From Thermodesulfovibrionia bacterium (lineage in GTDB: Bacteria > Nitrospirota > Thermodesulfovibrionia > UBA6902): a DNA stretch of 30,046 nucleotides. A model generated the notes under the pieces. It ran no database searches. It had not been told where the DNA came from and was given only the letters and a program-made list of their open reading frames with translations. Every line of letters begins with the position of its first letter. The stretch's first letter is position 1. Location: the NCBI GenBank assembly GCA_947258735.1, contig CAMYJJ010000007.1, forward strand, positions 1 through 30,046, in the 5' to 3' direction. The position numbers and the translations under genes were made by a program. Positions 7,952 through 17,061 of the stretch are shown here, one piece after another.

Positions 7952-8032
7952 TGTCATGCCCGAAGTTTGTAATCGGGCATCCAGCACTTTTTAAAAAACT
8001 GGATTCCGGCCAACGGATTGCCGGAATGACGA
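7952..8032. repeat. Two-hairpin dispersed repeat, copy A
   Basis: It begins TGTCATGCCCGAAGT and contains ATGCCCG paired with CGGGCAT, then ATTCCGGC paired with GCCGGAAT. CCAG and CTGG flank the middle, and the copy ends GGAATGACGATCAT. A close copy in the same orientation lies at 9070-9150 and a divergent one at 23893-23962. Repeats with this TCATGCCCG...GGAATGA form are common between genes in environmental Gram-negative genomes. Confidence 0.7.
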
Positions 8033-8090
8033 TCATGCGACTTAAATTATACAAACACATATAGAAGAAATTGTTTTCTGGAGGACCATT

Positions 8091-9005
8091 ATGCCAGGTG
8101 TAAAAATACAGAAAACAGCGTATGGTGGCTGGAACACCTGTATTGAGATTTCAAACAACATTGTTGATCTTGTGGTTACCGTTGATGTAGGGCCGCGGGT
8201 GATCAGGTATGGTTTTACAGGACAGGAAAACGAACTGGGTGAAATCAGATCAGACATGGGAAGACAGGGCGGGACAGCATGGAGGATGTACGGAGGTCAT
8301 CGATTATGGATAAGCCCGGAATCAGGAGAACGGACGTATGAACCTGATAATGTGCCTGTAACATGGAAAGAGATTGAAAATGGTATCAGCACCGCACAGG
8401 AGCAGGGTCCTGTAACCAACGTTGCCAAGGAGATGCAGATTACTCTTGCTCCTGACGGTCCTGGAGTGACTATTAATCACAGGTTGACGAATAAGGGGCG
8501 GGAGCCTCTGAGCCTTTCTGCCTGGGCCATAACAGTCATGAAGGCAGGGGGAAAGGAAGTGGTGCCGCAAACACGGTCTGATACAGGGCTTCTGCCGAAC
8601 AGGACAATTACGCTGTGGCCGTATACAAGGCTTGATGACGGAAGGATTGTGCCGGGCAGCAAATTCATTATACTGAAGCAGGACAGGTCCATTCAGCCGC
8701 CTCTCAAATTCGGGACAACAAATGATAATGGATGGGCAGCCTATTTTAATAATAACCACCTCTTTATAAAAAAATATGCTCCTGTCAGGAATGCCCTGTA
8801 TCCTGATTTCGGAGTTTCATTTGAAACATATACAAATGATGTTATGCTCGAGATGGAAACCCTCTCTCCCATGACCGGGCTTGGTCCGGAAGAATATATT
8901 GATCATGCTGAGAAATGGGAGCTTTTTGATAACATTCCCGCGCCATCGGACAATGAAGAAGAAATCGAAAAAATCCTGAAAGGGAAAGTTCCTGCATATA
9001 TCTGA
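8091..9005 (+). CDS. DUF4380 family protein, galactose-mutarotase-like beta sandwich
   Basis: 304 residues, no signal peptide or membrane segment. The central text GGHRLWISPE, with TVDVGPRVIRYGF before it and NHRLTNKGREPLSLSAWAIT after it, is the pattern of DUF4380 proteins, which share the supersandwich fold of aldose epimerases and carbohydrate-binding domains. GRVIP-like and GWAAYFNNNHLFIKK segments fit the later strands. The C-terminus is acidic. GGAGG stands six bases before the ATG. It is monocistronic and lies between two copies of a hairpin repeat. A role in sugar or glycan handling is likely from the fold, and would suit the sugar genes at 19982-28561, but no substrate can be named. 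Confidence 0.72.
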   Translation: MPGVKIQKTAYGGWNTCIEISNNIVDLVVTVDVGPRVIRYGFTGQENELGEIRSDMGRQGGTAWRMYGGHRLWISPESGERTYEPDNVPVTWKEIENGISTAQEQGPVTNVAKEMQITLAPDGPGVTINHRLTNKGREPLSLSAWAITVMKAGGKEVVPQTRSDTGLLPNRTITLWPYTRLDDGRIVPGSKFIILKQDRSIQPPLKFGTTNDNGWAAYFNNNHLFIKKYAPVRNALYPDFGVSFETYTNDVMLEMETLSPMTGLGPEEYIDHAEKWELFDNIPAPSDNEEEIEKILKGKVPAYI

Positions 9006-9040
9006 GATGGTTCTGTCCTTCACTATTCAGCTATACTGGA

Positions 9041-9200
9041 ACCTGTCTCAAAATTGAAGTCGTCATGATCGTCATGCCCGAAGTCAGTAATCGGGCATCC
9101 AGGACCTTTTGAAAACACTGGATTCCCGATCAACAAACCTCGGGAATGACAGGATCGTTGTAATAGCAACTTAATAAATTCATATTTTGAGATAGGTCCT
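9041..9200. mobile_element. MITE-like repeat enclosing hairpin repeat copy B
   Basis: The inner part (9070-9150) copies the repeat at 7952-8032: GTCATGCCCGAAGT, TCGGGCATCCAG, ACTGGATTCCC, CGGGAATGAC. It is enclosed by imperfect inverted ends: CCTGTCTCAAAAT near 9045-9057 and ATTTTGAGATAGG near 9184-9196. Terminal inverted repeats around a noncoding core of about 160 bases suggest a miniature element moved by a transposase elsewhere. It occupies most of the gap before pilB; the remaining ~150 bases up to 9357 must hold the pil promoter, which I could not place. Confidence 0.55.
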
Positions 9201-9357
9201 GGATATTTTCCTTTCCTCATCCCCGGATCCTTCAGTTTTTATTTATTCTGCCGACTTAATTACTAGATATAAGGTGCAGATGCGCACGTTTACGATGTGT
9301 TACACGTTTTGTGAAGATTAGGGTTAATCATCAGAAAGATTGAGGGCAGATACCTGT

Positions 9358-11061
9358 ATGGCTCCTAAATTAGGCCAGATACTTTTAAACAATAATATTA
9401 TTTCTGAAGACCAGTTGATCAAGGGAGTTGAGCAGCAAAAAAAGGAAGGCGGCCGGATCGGGTCCAATCTGATCAAGCTGGGTTTTATTACAGAAGATGC
9501 CCTGGTGGATTTTCTCAGCAAGCAGTATGGTGTGCCTGCTGTTACACTCACCGATGATACTATTGATCCTTCAATAATAAAGTTTGTGCCATATGATGTG
9601 GCCAATAAATATCAGATATTTCCGGTATCAAAAAATGGGGCATCTCTCAAGCTTGCCATGATCGACCCATCCAATGTATTTGCGATCGATGATGTGAAAT
9701 TCATGACAGGCTACAATGTTCAGCCTCTGGTGGCTGCTGAATCAGCCATACGTGCAGCAATTATCAGACACTATGAACAGGGTGATGGAATCCAGTCTGT
9801 CGTAGATGACATGGCCAGTTTTGATGATGCAAATCTTGACTTTGTGAAGGATACAGAGGAAGACGATGACATTGCTGACCTGCAAAATGCCGGGGAAGAC
9901 GCGCCTGTGGTAAAACTCGTTAACCTGATTCTTGCCGAGGCAATAAGCCGGGGTGCAAGTGATATTCATGTAGAGCCATATGAAAAAGAACTCAGAATAC
10001 GTTACCGGGTGGATGGCATGCTGTATGACATCATGCAGCCACCCCTGAAAATGAAGGCCGCGCTCTCATCAAGAATGAAGATCATGTCAGACCTGGACAT
10101 CTCGGAGAGACGTCTTCCGCAGGACGGAAGGATTAAACTCAAGGTAAAGGGCAAGGGGGTTGATCTCCGTGTCTCTACTCTTCCAACGCTCTTTGGCGAA
10201 AAGATCGTTATGAGAATACTGGACAAGAGTAATCTTAATCTTGATCTTACGAAGCTTGGTTTTGAGGAGAAGGCCCTGAAGGATTTTGATGAGGCGATTC
10301 ATTCGCCATTTGGCATGGTGCTGGTTACCGGCCCTACCGGGAGTGGGAAAACCACTTCGCTGTATTCCGCATTAAGTACGGTCAATAATGTTGATGTGAA
10401 CATCATGACCGCAGAAGACCCTGTTGAATATAATCTGAGCGGAATAAATCAGGTGCATGTCAGAGAAGATATAGGGCTGACGTTTGCCTCTGCACTCAGA
10501 TCATTTCTCAGGCAGGACCCTGATATAGTCATGGTCGGTGAGATCAGGGATTTTGAGACCGCTGAGATAGCTGTCAAGGCAGCGCTGACAGGTCACCTGG
10601 TGTTAAGCACGCTCCACACAAATGATGCCCCCAGTACAGTGTCACGGCTTTTAAACATGGGGATAGAACCCTTTCTCGTTTCTGCCTCAGTCCTTTTAAT
10701 CCTGGCGCAGAGACTGTGCAGAAAGATGTGCGAGCACTGCAGGGAAGAAGAAGTCATCCCTGCAGACATATTGATTAAAGCAGGATTTCATGAAGATGAG
10801 GTGGGGACATTTAAAACATATAAGGGGAAGGGATGTTCTGAATGCGGAGACTCGGGGTATAAAGGAAGGATCGCCCTGTATGAGGTCATGCCTGTTAAAG
10901 AAGAGATCAAGGAAATGATCGTAAAAGGAGCAACCTCTACGGACATTAAAAAAGTGGCAATGAGGCTGGGGATGAAAACATTGAGAATGAGCGGATTAAC
11001 TAAAATCAGGGACGGCGTTACCACGCTTGAAGAAATACTGAGAGTCACATTTGAAGATTGA
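9358..11061 (+). CDS. pilB: Type IV pilus assembly (extension) ATPase PilB
   Basis: 567 residues from the ATG at 9358, chosen because the N-terminal MshEN/GSPII_E domain begins at once (MAPKLGQILLNNNIISEDQL); a TTG at 9340 would add six residues. The hexameric motor uses ATP to push pilin subunits from the inner membrane into the growing pilus. Seen motifs: Walker A GPTGSGKTTSL near 325, Asp-box region around GVDLRVSTLPT, Walker B with IVMVGEIRD near 390, His box GHLVLSTLHTND, and the metal-binding four-cysteine module CRKMCEHC...CSECG near 455-505 that separates PilB from retraction ATPases. Neighbours pilT and pilC follow on the same strand. Confidence 0.95.
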   Translation: MAPKLGQILLNNNIISEDQLIKGVEQQKKEGGRIGSNLIKLGFITEDALVDFLSKQYGVPAVTLTDDTIDPSIIKFVPYDVANKYQIFPVSKNGASLKLAMIDPSNVFAIDDVKFMTGYNVQPLVAAESAIRAAIIRHYEQGDGIQSVVDDMASFDDANLDFVKDTEEDDDIADLQNAGEDAPVVKLVNLILAEAISRGASDIHVEPYEKELRIRYRVDGMLYDIMQPPLKMKAALSSRMKIMSDLDISERRLPQDGRIKLKVKGKGVDLRVSTLPTLFGEKIVMRILDKSNLNLDLTKLGFEEKALKDFDEAIHSPFGMVLVTGPTGSGKTTSLYSALSTVNNVDVNIMTAEDPVEYNLSGINQVHVREDIGLTFASALRSFLRQDPDIVMVGEIRDFETAEIAVKAALTGHLVLSTLHTNDAPSTVSRLLNMGIEPFLVSASVLLILAQRLCRKMCEHCREEEVIPADILIKAGFHEDEVGTFKTYKGKGCSECGDSGYKGRIALYEVMPVKEEIKEMIVKGATSTDIKKVAMRLGMKTLRMSGLTKIRDGVTTLEEILRVTFED

Positions 11062-11188
11062 GATAACCAGAAACCGGGTGATTTTGAGGGATGAGATCAC
11101 AATAATCAGGGAGGCTAAAGATTATTTTGCATATGGCCGATAAACTTATTAGCCAATTAAATATATGGATGGAGTTTTAAATTAACAT

Positions 11189-12271
11189 ATGGCAACGTTA
11201 TATGATTTATTAAAACAGATGCTGGACGCAGGGGCTTCGGACCTTCATATTACTACAGGTTCACCGCCTCGGATCAGGGTAAACGGGTCCCTTAAAACAC
11301 TTGGAGAGGAGCCTCTTTCTCCTGCCGAAACAAAGGCGTTGTGTTACAGCATCCTTACCGACACGCAGAAGCACAAGTTTGAAGAACAGAATGAACTGGA
11401 CCTTTCCTTTGGCGTAAAGGGAGTGAGCCGATTCAGGACCAACATATTTATGCAGAGAGGTGCGGTTGGCGGGGCATTCAGAATGATACCTTTTGAAATA
11501 AAGTCATTCAGAGACCTGGGAATACCGGAATCTGTCCAGAAACTGGCCGAGAAACCCAGGGGGCTTGTTCTGGTGACAGGGCCTACGGGAAGCGGAAAGT
11601 CTTCTACCCTCGCAGCCATGATCGATAAAATTAATGCTGAGCGCAGTGAACATATCATGACGATAGAGGACCCTATCGAGTATCTTCATTCCCACAAGCA
11701 ATGCCTTGTTAACCAGAGAGAAGTCAATGCTGATACGGTATCATTTAAGGATGCTCTCAGGTATGTGCTGAGACAGGACCCGGATATTGTTCTGATCGGT
11801 GAGATGAGGGACCTTGAAACCATTGAGGCTGCCCTTACCGTATCAGAGACAGGACATCTGACATTTGCAACCCTGCATACCAACAGTGCTGTCCAGACCA
11901 TTAACCGTATTATAGATGTCTTTCCGTCACACCAGCAGGAGCAGGTCAGGATACAGCTCTCATTTGTGCTTGAAGGTATTATAGCCCAGCAGTTGATTCC
12001 AAAAAAGAATGGCAGAGGCAGGGCGCTGGCAACGGAGATATTCATACCTACGCCTGCGATAAGAAACCTGATAAGAGAAGACAAGAGCCATCAGATATAT
12101 TCGATGATGCAGACCGGTCAGACAAAGTTTGGGATGAAAACAATGAACCAGTCGCTTTACGATCTTTACAGAAATGGCGACCTTTCCTATGAGGACGCCC
12201 TGGTTAAATCAACAATGCCGGAAGAACTTATGAAAATGATGCAGCGGTCAACCGCTATGGCACGAGGATAA
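11189..12271 (+). CDS. pilT: Type IV pilus retraction ATPase PilT
   Basis: 360 residues, the usual PilT length. It lacks the PilB N-terminal domain and the four-cysteine module. Motifs: DLHITTGSPPRIRVNG at the start, Walker A GPTGSGKSST from 131, Walker B region DPDIVLIGEMRDLETIEAAL, His box GHLTFATLHTNSA, and AIRNLIRE near the C-terminus, a conserved PilT motif required for retraction. The motor depolymerises the pilus to drive twitching and DNA uptake. It lies 127 bases after pilB; GGAG is rather far (about 15 bases) from the ATG, so translation may be modest. pilC begins five bases after its stop. Confidence 0.95.
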   Translation: MATLYDLLKQMLDAGASDLHITTGSPPRIRVNGSLKTLGEEPLSPAETKALCYSILTDTQKHKFEEQNELDLSFGVKGVSRFRTNIFMQRGAVGGAFRMIPFEIKSFRDLGIPESVQKLAEKPRGLVLVTGPTGSGKSSTLAAMIDKINAERSEHIMTIEDPIEYLHSHKQCLVNQREVNADTVSFKDALRYVLRQDPDIVLIGEMRDLETIEAALTVSETGHLTFATLHTNSAVQTINRIIDVFPSHQQEQVRIQLSFVLEGIIAQQLIPKKNGRGRALATEIFIPTPAIRNLIREDKSHQIYSMMQTGQTKFGMKTMNQSLYDLYRNGDLSYEDALVKSTMPEELMKMMQRSTAMARG

Positions 12272-12276
12272 TACAC

Positions 12277-13482
12277 ATGTCAGAAGTATATAAATGGTCA
12301 GGAAAGGCTTCCAACGGAGAAATTGTAAAAGGAGAGCTGACAGCCTCCTCAGATCAGGAAGTTAAAACTCATCTGAGAAAACAGCGCATTATTCCAAAGT
12401 CTATCTCAAAAAAGCCAAAGTCAATGTTTGCATCATTTGGCGGCAAAGTACAGGACAAAGACCTTGTAATTTTTACAAGACAGTTTTCGACCATGATCGG
12501 TGCAGGACTTCCTCTTGTCCAGGCGCTTGAAATACTCTCCGCTCAGACCGAAAACAAATATTTTGCGAAAACCGTTGGGAGCATTAAAAATGATGTGGAA
12601 GGGGGGTCAACATTTGCTGATGCCCTGGCAAAGCATCCCAAGATCTTCTCGGAGCTCTATACAAATATGGTGGCCGCAGGTGAAGCAGGCGGAATTTTAG
12701 ACACGATTCTTATAAGGCTTGCTACCTATATCGAAAAAGCCCAGAACCTGAAGCGGAAAGTAAAGGGAGCGATGGTGTATCCATCGGTAACCATGACCGT
12801 GGCCATTGCGGTCATTGTGATCATTATGGTGTTTGTTGTCCCCACGTTTGGAGCGATGTTTAGACAACTGGGAGGGAGTCTTCCCATGCCTACACAGATT
12901 ATTATCGATCTGAGTAATTTTCTTGGCGGGACAGGGGGGCTTGTCGTATTAGGATGTATCGCAGGATTTGTTATCTTTATTACGCAATTTAAGAAGACAG
13001 AACGGGGCAAAAAAATTATTGATAGAATTGTTCTGAAAATGCCTATCGTTGGCATTCTGTTTAAAAAGGTTGCAGTGGCAAAATTCACCAGAACGCTGGG
13101 GACCCTTATCAGCAGTGGCGTGCCCATACTTGATGGTCTGAATATTACCGCCAAAACAGCCGGCAACAAGGTTGTTGAGGAATCTGTACAGACAGTAAGA
13201 AAGGGAGTCGCAGAAGGAAAGACCATTGCCGAACCTCTGTCAGAAGCAAAAGTTTTCCCCCCCATGGTTACCCAGATGATAGCTGTTGGTGAGTCAACAG
13301 GTGCGCTGGACAGTATGCTTGAGAAAATAGCAGATTTTTATGATGACGAGGTTGATATCGCTGTGTCCAACCTTACAGCCATGATAGAACCAATGCTTAT
13401 GGTTTTTATGGGCGGCACTATCGGCTTTATCGTTATTGCAATGTATCTGCCGATTTTCAAGCTCATAACGCTCGTAAAATGA
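12277..13482 (+). CDS. pilC: Type IV pilus inner-membrane platform protein PilC
   Basis: 401 residues with the two tandem GspF/T2SSF domains of this family: DLVIFTRQFSTMIGAGLPLV opens the first and KFTRTLGTLISSGVPILDGL the second. Membrane segments are near MTVAIAVIVIIMVFVVPTF, GGLVVLGCIAGFVIFI and the C-terminal MVFMGGTIGFIVIAMYLPIF. PilC couples the cytoplasmic motors PilB and PilT to pilin assembly. The GEAGGILDTIL and GESTGALDSML repeats are family hallmarks. GAGG occurs before the ATG inside the end of pilT, so the two genes are one transcript. Confidence 0.95.
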   Translation: MSEVYKWSGKASNGEIVKGELTASSDQEVKTHLRKQRIIPKSISKKPKSMFASFGGKVQDKDLVIFTRQFSTMIGAGLPLVQALEILSAQTENKYFAKTVGSIKNDVEGGSTFADALAKHPKIFSELYTNMVAAGEAGGILDTILIRLATYIEKAQNLKRKVKGAMVYPSVTMTVAIAVIVIIMVFVVPTFGAMFRQLGGSLPMPTQIIIDLSNFLGGTGGLVVLGCIAGFVIFITQFKKTERGKKIIDRIVLKMPIVGILFKKVAVAKFTRTLGTLISSGVPILDGLNITAKTAGNKVVEESVQTVRKGVAEGKTIAEPLSEAKVFPPMVTQMIAVGESTGALDSMLEKIADFYDDEVDIAVSNLTAMIEPMLMVFMGGTIGFIVIAMYLPIFKLITLVK

Positions 13483-13644
13483 TCACGAACCGGGAGACCC
13501 CCGGCACCAGTTTGACATTCGAACATTTCAATAATACGCACAGGAGAAAGCCGGTCAGGGAATGTGTGTCCAGATCCAGCAATGATGAATCCCTCTTTAT
13601 GTAATATCATGCGTTTAAGCATGTATACATTTTCGGAATAGATA

Positions 13645-15282
13645 ATGATAACAGACATGGTAAAAAGAGTAAGTGCCCTGATATTTGTAAGGGTAACAAT
13701 AGTCACACTTCTGCTCGGATCACTTTATATATTCAGGATTGGCTATGACAAGCTTCCTCATCCTGAATATTTTTCTTATCTTATCGCTGCGATTTATTTC
13801 CTCACCATCTGCTATGCCGTTGCCGTAAGGGCATTCAGGAAATGGTACGATTCGGAAAAGACGGCTATACCGGATGTGAAGCTGCGTAAAGGTCTTTCAG
13901 CCTTTGCCTATATCCAGGTTTGTACTGATGTTGTGGCTGAAGTCGCACTGATCTTTATTACAGGCGGCATCGGCAGTATGTTTTCCTTTATGTTTCTCCT
14001 GAGTATTATCTCTGCTGCCATAGTGCTTGACCGCCGGGCCTGTTATATAATTGCCACACTCAGCAGTTTACTGTATGGTGTGTTAATTGATCTGCAGTTC
14101 TATAATGTAATAGAGATAAACATACATGCAGTTTATACTGAAAAGTATTATTTCTATAACATATTCGCTCATATCACCGCTTTTTACCTCATAGCCTTTT
14201 TGAGCGGATATCTGTCTGATAAACTGCACAGGGCCACGAAACGCCTTGAAGAAAGGGACGCAGTCCTGAGCGATCTGAAGGTCTTCAGCAGAGACGTGAT
14301 AGAAAGCATGCCAAGCGGCATCTTCACGACAGACCTCAATAACAGGATCATCTCCTTTAACAGTTCAGCCCAGGATATAACAGGTCGCGGCCTCGATGAT
14401 GTGACAGGAAGAACTCCTGATGAGATCTTTCCTTTTCTCACTCATCTCAGGGAGCCCTTTGACAGGATCGAAGGGGACATACAAAAAGACGACACGTCAT
14501 TTCCGATTGGCATGCGGCTGTCGACATTAAAAGACAGCGCAGGGAATTCCATCGGACGTATCGGGATTTTTCAGGACCTTACTGAACTCAAAGCGATGGA
14601 AGCCGAAGTAAAGAGAAAAGAGAAGTGGGCCTTTATCGGTGAGCTGTCTGCATCAATAGCACATGAGTTAAGAAATCCACTTGCATCGCTAAAAGGCTCG
14701 ATCGAGATGCTCAGGGCCAAAAACATACCTGAGGAGCAGGCTGACCGGTTGATGTACATAGCCCTGTCAGAAATGGACAGGCTGAACGGGATTGTGACCG
14801 ACTTTCTTTTATATGCAAGGCCCCAGCAGCTGAATAAGGAAGAATATGACCTGAACATGTCTCTGAGGGAAGTTGTGACACTGCTGCAGGGTTCAGAAGC
14901 ACACAGGGATCATGTTACAATATCTGCCAGCCTTGATGGGGATCATATTGTGAAGGGAGATCCGAGGCAGCTTAAGCAGGTTTTCTGGAACCTGGGGGTT
15001 AATGCCGTTGATGCGGTTGCTGAAGGAGGCACCGTGAACATATCTACAGGAGGGAATGGAAACACGGTAGAAGTTGTTTTTCAGGACAGTGGGAACGGGA
15101 TAAGCAACGATGATATGGAAAAGATCTTTTATCCATTTTTCACAACAAAGGAAAAAGGGACCGGCCTTGGGCTCTCAATTGCCCAGAAGATAGTTGAAGA
15201 ACATGGCGGAAATATAGAGGTAGCTTCACAGGGTGAAGGCTCCGGCACAATGTTCAGGATAGAGCTGCCGGCAGAGGGCTGA
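13645..15282 (+). CDS. pilS: PilS-like membrane sensor histidine kinase
   Basis: 545 residues. The first ~195 hold about six hydrophobic segments, as in PilS, which senses pilin in the inner membrane. A PAS domain follows (IESMPSGIFTTDLNNRIISF). The dimerisation domain has the phosphorylated histidine in SIAHELRNPLASLKGS (H340). The ATP-binding domain has the N box NLGVNAVDAV, FQDSGNGI, and FYPFFTTKEKGTGLGLS. Cognate partner PilR begins three bases after the stop. About 160 bases separate it from pilC, containing a small CCGGG hairpin and no clear promoter. The name rests on the membrane domain plus synteny with pil genes. Confidence 0.9.
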   Translation: MITDMVKRVSALIFVRVTIVTLLLGSLYIFRIGYDKLPHPEYFSYLIAAIYFLTICYAVAVRAFRKWYDSEKTAIPDVKLRKGLSAFAYIQVCTDVVAEVALIFITGGIGSMFSFMFLLSIISAAIVLDRRACYIIATLSSLLYGVLIDLQFYNVIEINIHAVYTEKYYFYNIFAHITAFYLIAFLSGYLSDKLHRATKRLEERDAVLSDLKVFSRDVIESMPSGIFTTDLNNRIISFNSSAQDITGRGLDDVTGRTPDEIFPFLTHLREPFDRIEGDIQKDDTSFPIGMRLSTLKDSAGNSIGRIGIFQDLTELKAMEAEVKRKEKWAFIGELSASIAHELRNPLASLKGSIEMLRAKNIPEEQADRLMYIALSEMDRLNGIVTDFLLYARPQQLNKEEYDLNMSLREVVTLLQGSEAHRDHVTISASLDGDHIVKGDPRQLKQVFWNLGVNAVDAVAEGGTVNISTGGNGNTVEVVFQDSGNGISNDDMEKIFYPFFTTKEKGTGLGLSIAQKIVEEHGGNIEVASQGEGSGTMFRIELPAEG

Positions 15283-15285
15283 CAC

Positions 15286-16266
15286 GTGCGGACAGAGACA
15301 CCTATGGCAAAAACAAAGGGAAAAATTCTGGTAGTTGATGATGAAAAAAGCATGCGGGAGATCCTTGAGATGTTTCTTAAGAATGAAGGGTATCATACGT
15401 CTGCGGCCACAAATGGTGCATCAGCAATAGAGACTATAAAGAATGATATTTACGATCTTATTATTTCAGACATGAAGATGCCAAAGATGGGCGGGCTTGA
15501 GCTGCTCAAAAATGTTAAGGAATCTTCTCCTGATACGGTCTTTGTCGTTATGACTGCTTTTGGAACAACCGAGTCTGCTGTTGAGGCCATGAAGCTGGGG
15601 GCCTATGATTATATTCAAAAACCCTTTCAGATGGATGACATCAGGCTGGTTGTCAAGAACGCACTGGAAAAGCAGAAGCTGCAGAAGGATGTCTCCATTT
15701 TAAAAAATCAGCTGGAGATTCCATCCCTGGAAAATATCATCGGTGAAAGCAGCGCCATGCAGGAGCTTTTTAAGGTAATTGCTAAAAGTGCGTCCAGCAG
15801 TGCCAATGTACTAATCATTGGTGAGAGCGGCACAGGTAAAGAGCTGGTGGCCAAAGCCATACATAATATGAGTCAGAGAAGGGACAACCACTTTGTTGCG
15901 GTCAACTGTGCTGCTATTCCTGAAGGGCTCCTGGAGAGCGTACTTTTTGGATATATGAAGGGTGCATTTACCGGTGCTGCATCAAATAAGCAGGGTCTGT
16001 TTGAGCTTGCAAACGAGGGGACCCTCTTTCTGGATGAGATCGGAGAAATGCCTGTCAGTCTGCAGGCCAAGCTTTTACGGGTCCTGGAGGGTGGGACATT
16101 TCGCAGGGTGGGCGGCGTTTCTGATATTACAGTTGATGTGAGGCTTGTTGCCGCTACGAACAAAAACCTCTCAGAACTTATTGAGAATGGTCAGTTCAGG
16201 GAAGACCTCTACTTCAGACTTAATGTGCTTTCGCTGAAAATACCGCCGTTAAGGGACCGCCGATGA
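15286..16266 (+). CDS. pilR: PilR-like sigma-54 response regulator, N-terminal part before a frameshift
   Basis: 326 residues before a premature TGA. The receiver has KILVVDDEKSM and the phospho-acceptor aspartate in IISDMKMPKMGG (D62), with the lysine of YIQKPF (K112). The AAA+ sigma-54 activation domain has Walker A GESGTGKE (179-186), the sigma-54 contact loop GAFTGA (226-231) and Walker B TLFLDEIG. The frame ends ...IPPLRDRR-stop, exactly where homologues continue RxxDIPLLVEHF. The rest is encoded in another frame from 16267. GTG at 15286 has AGAGGG before it; ATG at 15304 is an alternative. Without the C-terminal helix-turn-helix the fragment would lack specific DNA binding. Confidence 0.88.
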   Translation: MRTETPMAKTKGKILVVDDEKSMREILEMFLKNEGYHTSAATNGASAIETIKNDIYDLIISDMKMPKMGGLELLKNVKESSPDTVFVVMTAFGTTESAVEAMKLGAYDYIQKPFQMDDIRLVVKNALEKQKLQKDVSILKNQLEIPSLENIIGESSAMQELFKVIAKSASSSANVLIIGESGTGKELVAKAIHNMSQRRDNHFVAVNCAAIPEGLLESVLFGYMKGAFTGAASNKQGLFELANEGTLFLDEIGEMPVSLQAKLLRVLEGGTFRRVGGVSDITVDVRLVAATNKNLSELIENGQFREDLYFRLNVLSLKIPPLRDRR

Positions 16267-16273
16267 TATCCCA

Positions 16274-16675
16274 TTGCTTGTGGAGCATTTTCTGAATAAG
16301 TATGCCGGTGAGCACAAGACGTTTTCAAAGGATGCAATGAGCATGCTTCAGAATTACCGGTGGAAAGGGAATGTGCGGGAGCTGGAAAATATCATCGAAA
16401 GGGTGCTTCTGTTAAGTGAAGGTGATATCATGGATGTCGCATCATTGCCCGAAGAGATACGAACAGGTTCTTCAAGAAAGAACGTGTCTGTCCCGGCAGG
16501 GGGCATAGACATGGAAACTATCATGTCTGATACAGAAAAGGCCTACCTCCTGAATGCCCTTGAAAAGACGAACGGCGTAAAGACCGAAGCAGCCAGGCTT
16601 CTGAACCTTACCTTCCGGTCATTCAGGCACAAACTGAAGAAGTACGGCATCGATAAAAAGATTATCACCGATTAA
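16274..16675 (+). pseudogene. pilR: PilR C-terminal part (AAA+ lid and Fis-type helix-turn-helix), out of frame
   Basis: 133 residues continue the PilR homology: (DDIP)LLVEHFLNKY, then YRWKGNVRELENIIERVLLL, the conserved WxGNVREL of sigma-54 activators, and EAARLLNLTFRSFRHKLKKYG, the Fis-type DNA-binding helices. Its in-frame TTG is not a convincing start. The junction reads GAC CGC CGA TGA TAT CCC. Restoring two bases between CGC-CG and GATGAT gives LRDRxDDIP, the family spacing, so the simplest lesion is a 2-nt loss. A +1 slip at CGA-UGA-U would give LRDRRDIP, one residue short. It may be a real frameshift, a sequence error or recoding. Confidence 0.78.
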
Positions 16676-16826
16676 GTCCTGCATCAGTCTGGCAAACACA
16701 TCTTTTTTCCACATCATATTGCATACTTTTATTAAAACATGTATTAAACGGTTTACCATAACCTGACATGTGGCCACCCCTGGTATTCATAAAAATAAAA
16801 TAATCTAATAATAATTGTAATAACAT

Positions 16827-16855
16827 TTGACATATATGTTGATAAAGTGTAAAAT
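16827..16855 (+). promoter_or_regulatory. Strong sigma-70 promoter in the pilR-adhesin gap
   Basis: TTGACA (16827-16832), a 17-nt spacer and TAAAAT (16850-16855) form a near-consensus promoter in a very AT-rich stretch, pointing toward the small membrane ORF at 17062. Confidence 0.65.
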
Positions 16856-17061
16856 ACTAATATTCGCTAACTGTTAAATTATATTACAATTCAAGCTTAA
16901 ACATTTTACATTTTATTAGTAGAGTTAATCTTTAAGAATGCAGCATTAATAATTCACCTCAACTTTGGCGACCTTGAAGGTAATCAAGGCTAGTGGGAAG
17001 GTCACTGTAAGAGTCAGGGCACACCTGATAAGATTGGAGGTGGGATGAAAGGGGAATATGA
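16856..17061 (+). promoter_or_regulatory. Leader with mutually exclusive hairpins before a small ORF
   Basis: Between the promoter and 17062 the sequence changes from AT-rich to a compact G-rich stretch (16969-17060). CCTTGA pairs with TCAAGG, but GACCTT can instead pair with AAGGTC farther out. TCAGG pairs with CCTGA, while CACCT can pair with AGGTG, which contains the ribosome site of a six-codon mini-ORF (ATG 17045, TGA overlapping the GTG at 17062). This looks like a regulatory leader, but it matches no riboswitch class I know. Confidence 0.35.

Larger units (their letters stand above)
7546..8090. other. Intergenic region between nrdJ and the DUF4380 gene
   Basis: The left part is the nrdJ leader and promoter. 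The middle holds an imperfect inverted repeat around GGGTTAAAGTGA and TCACCTTAATCCAACCC (about 7828-7864). TATAAT at 7914-7919 is a possible -10 for the divergent DUF4380 gene, with no good -35. A two-hairpin repeat occupies 7952-8032 and would lie in the 5' leader of that gene. No coding sequence is evident. Confidence 0.5.

Noticed and set aside
13483..13644. Separate promoter for pilS with TTGACA at about 13512
   Set aside because: No -10 hexamer at an acceptable distance; pilS may simply be part of the pil transcript.
16969..17060. Cobalamin-riboswitch-like text (GTGGGAAGG, then GAGTCAGGGCACACCTG)
   Set aside because: The 5' half of the cobalamin aptamer is missing and the B12 box does not match; kept only as an unclassified structured leader.
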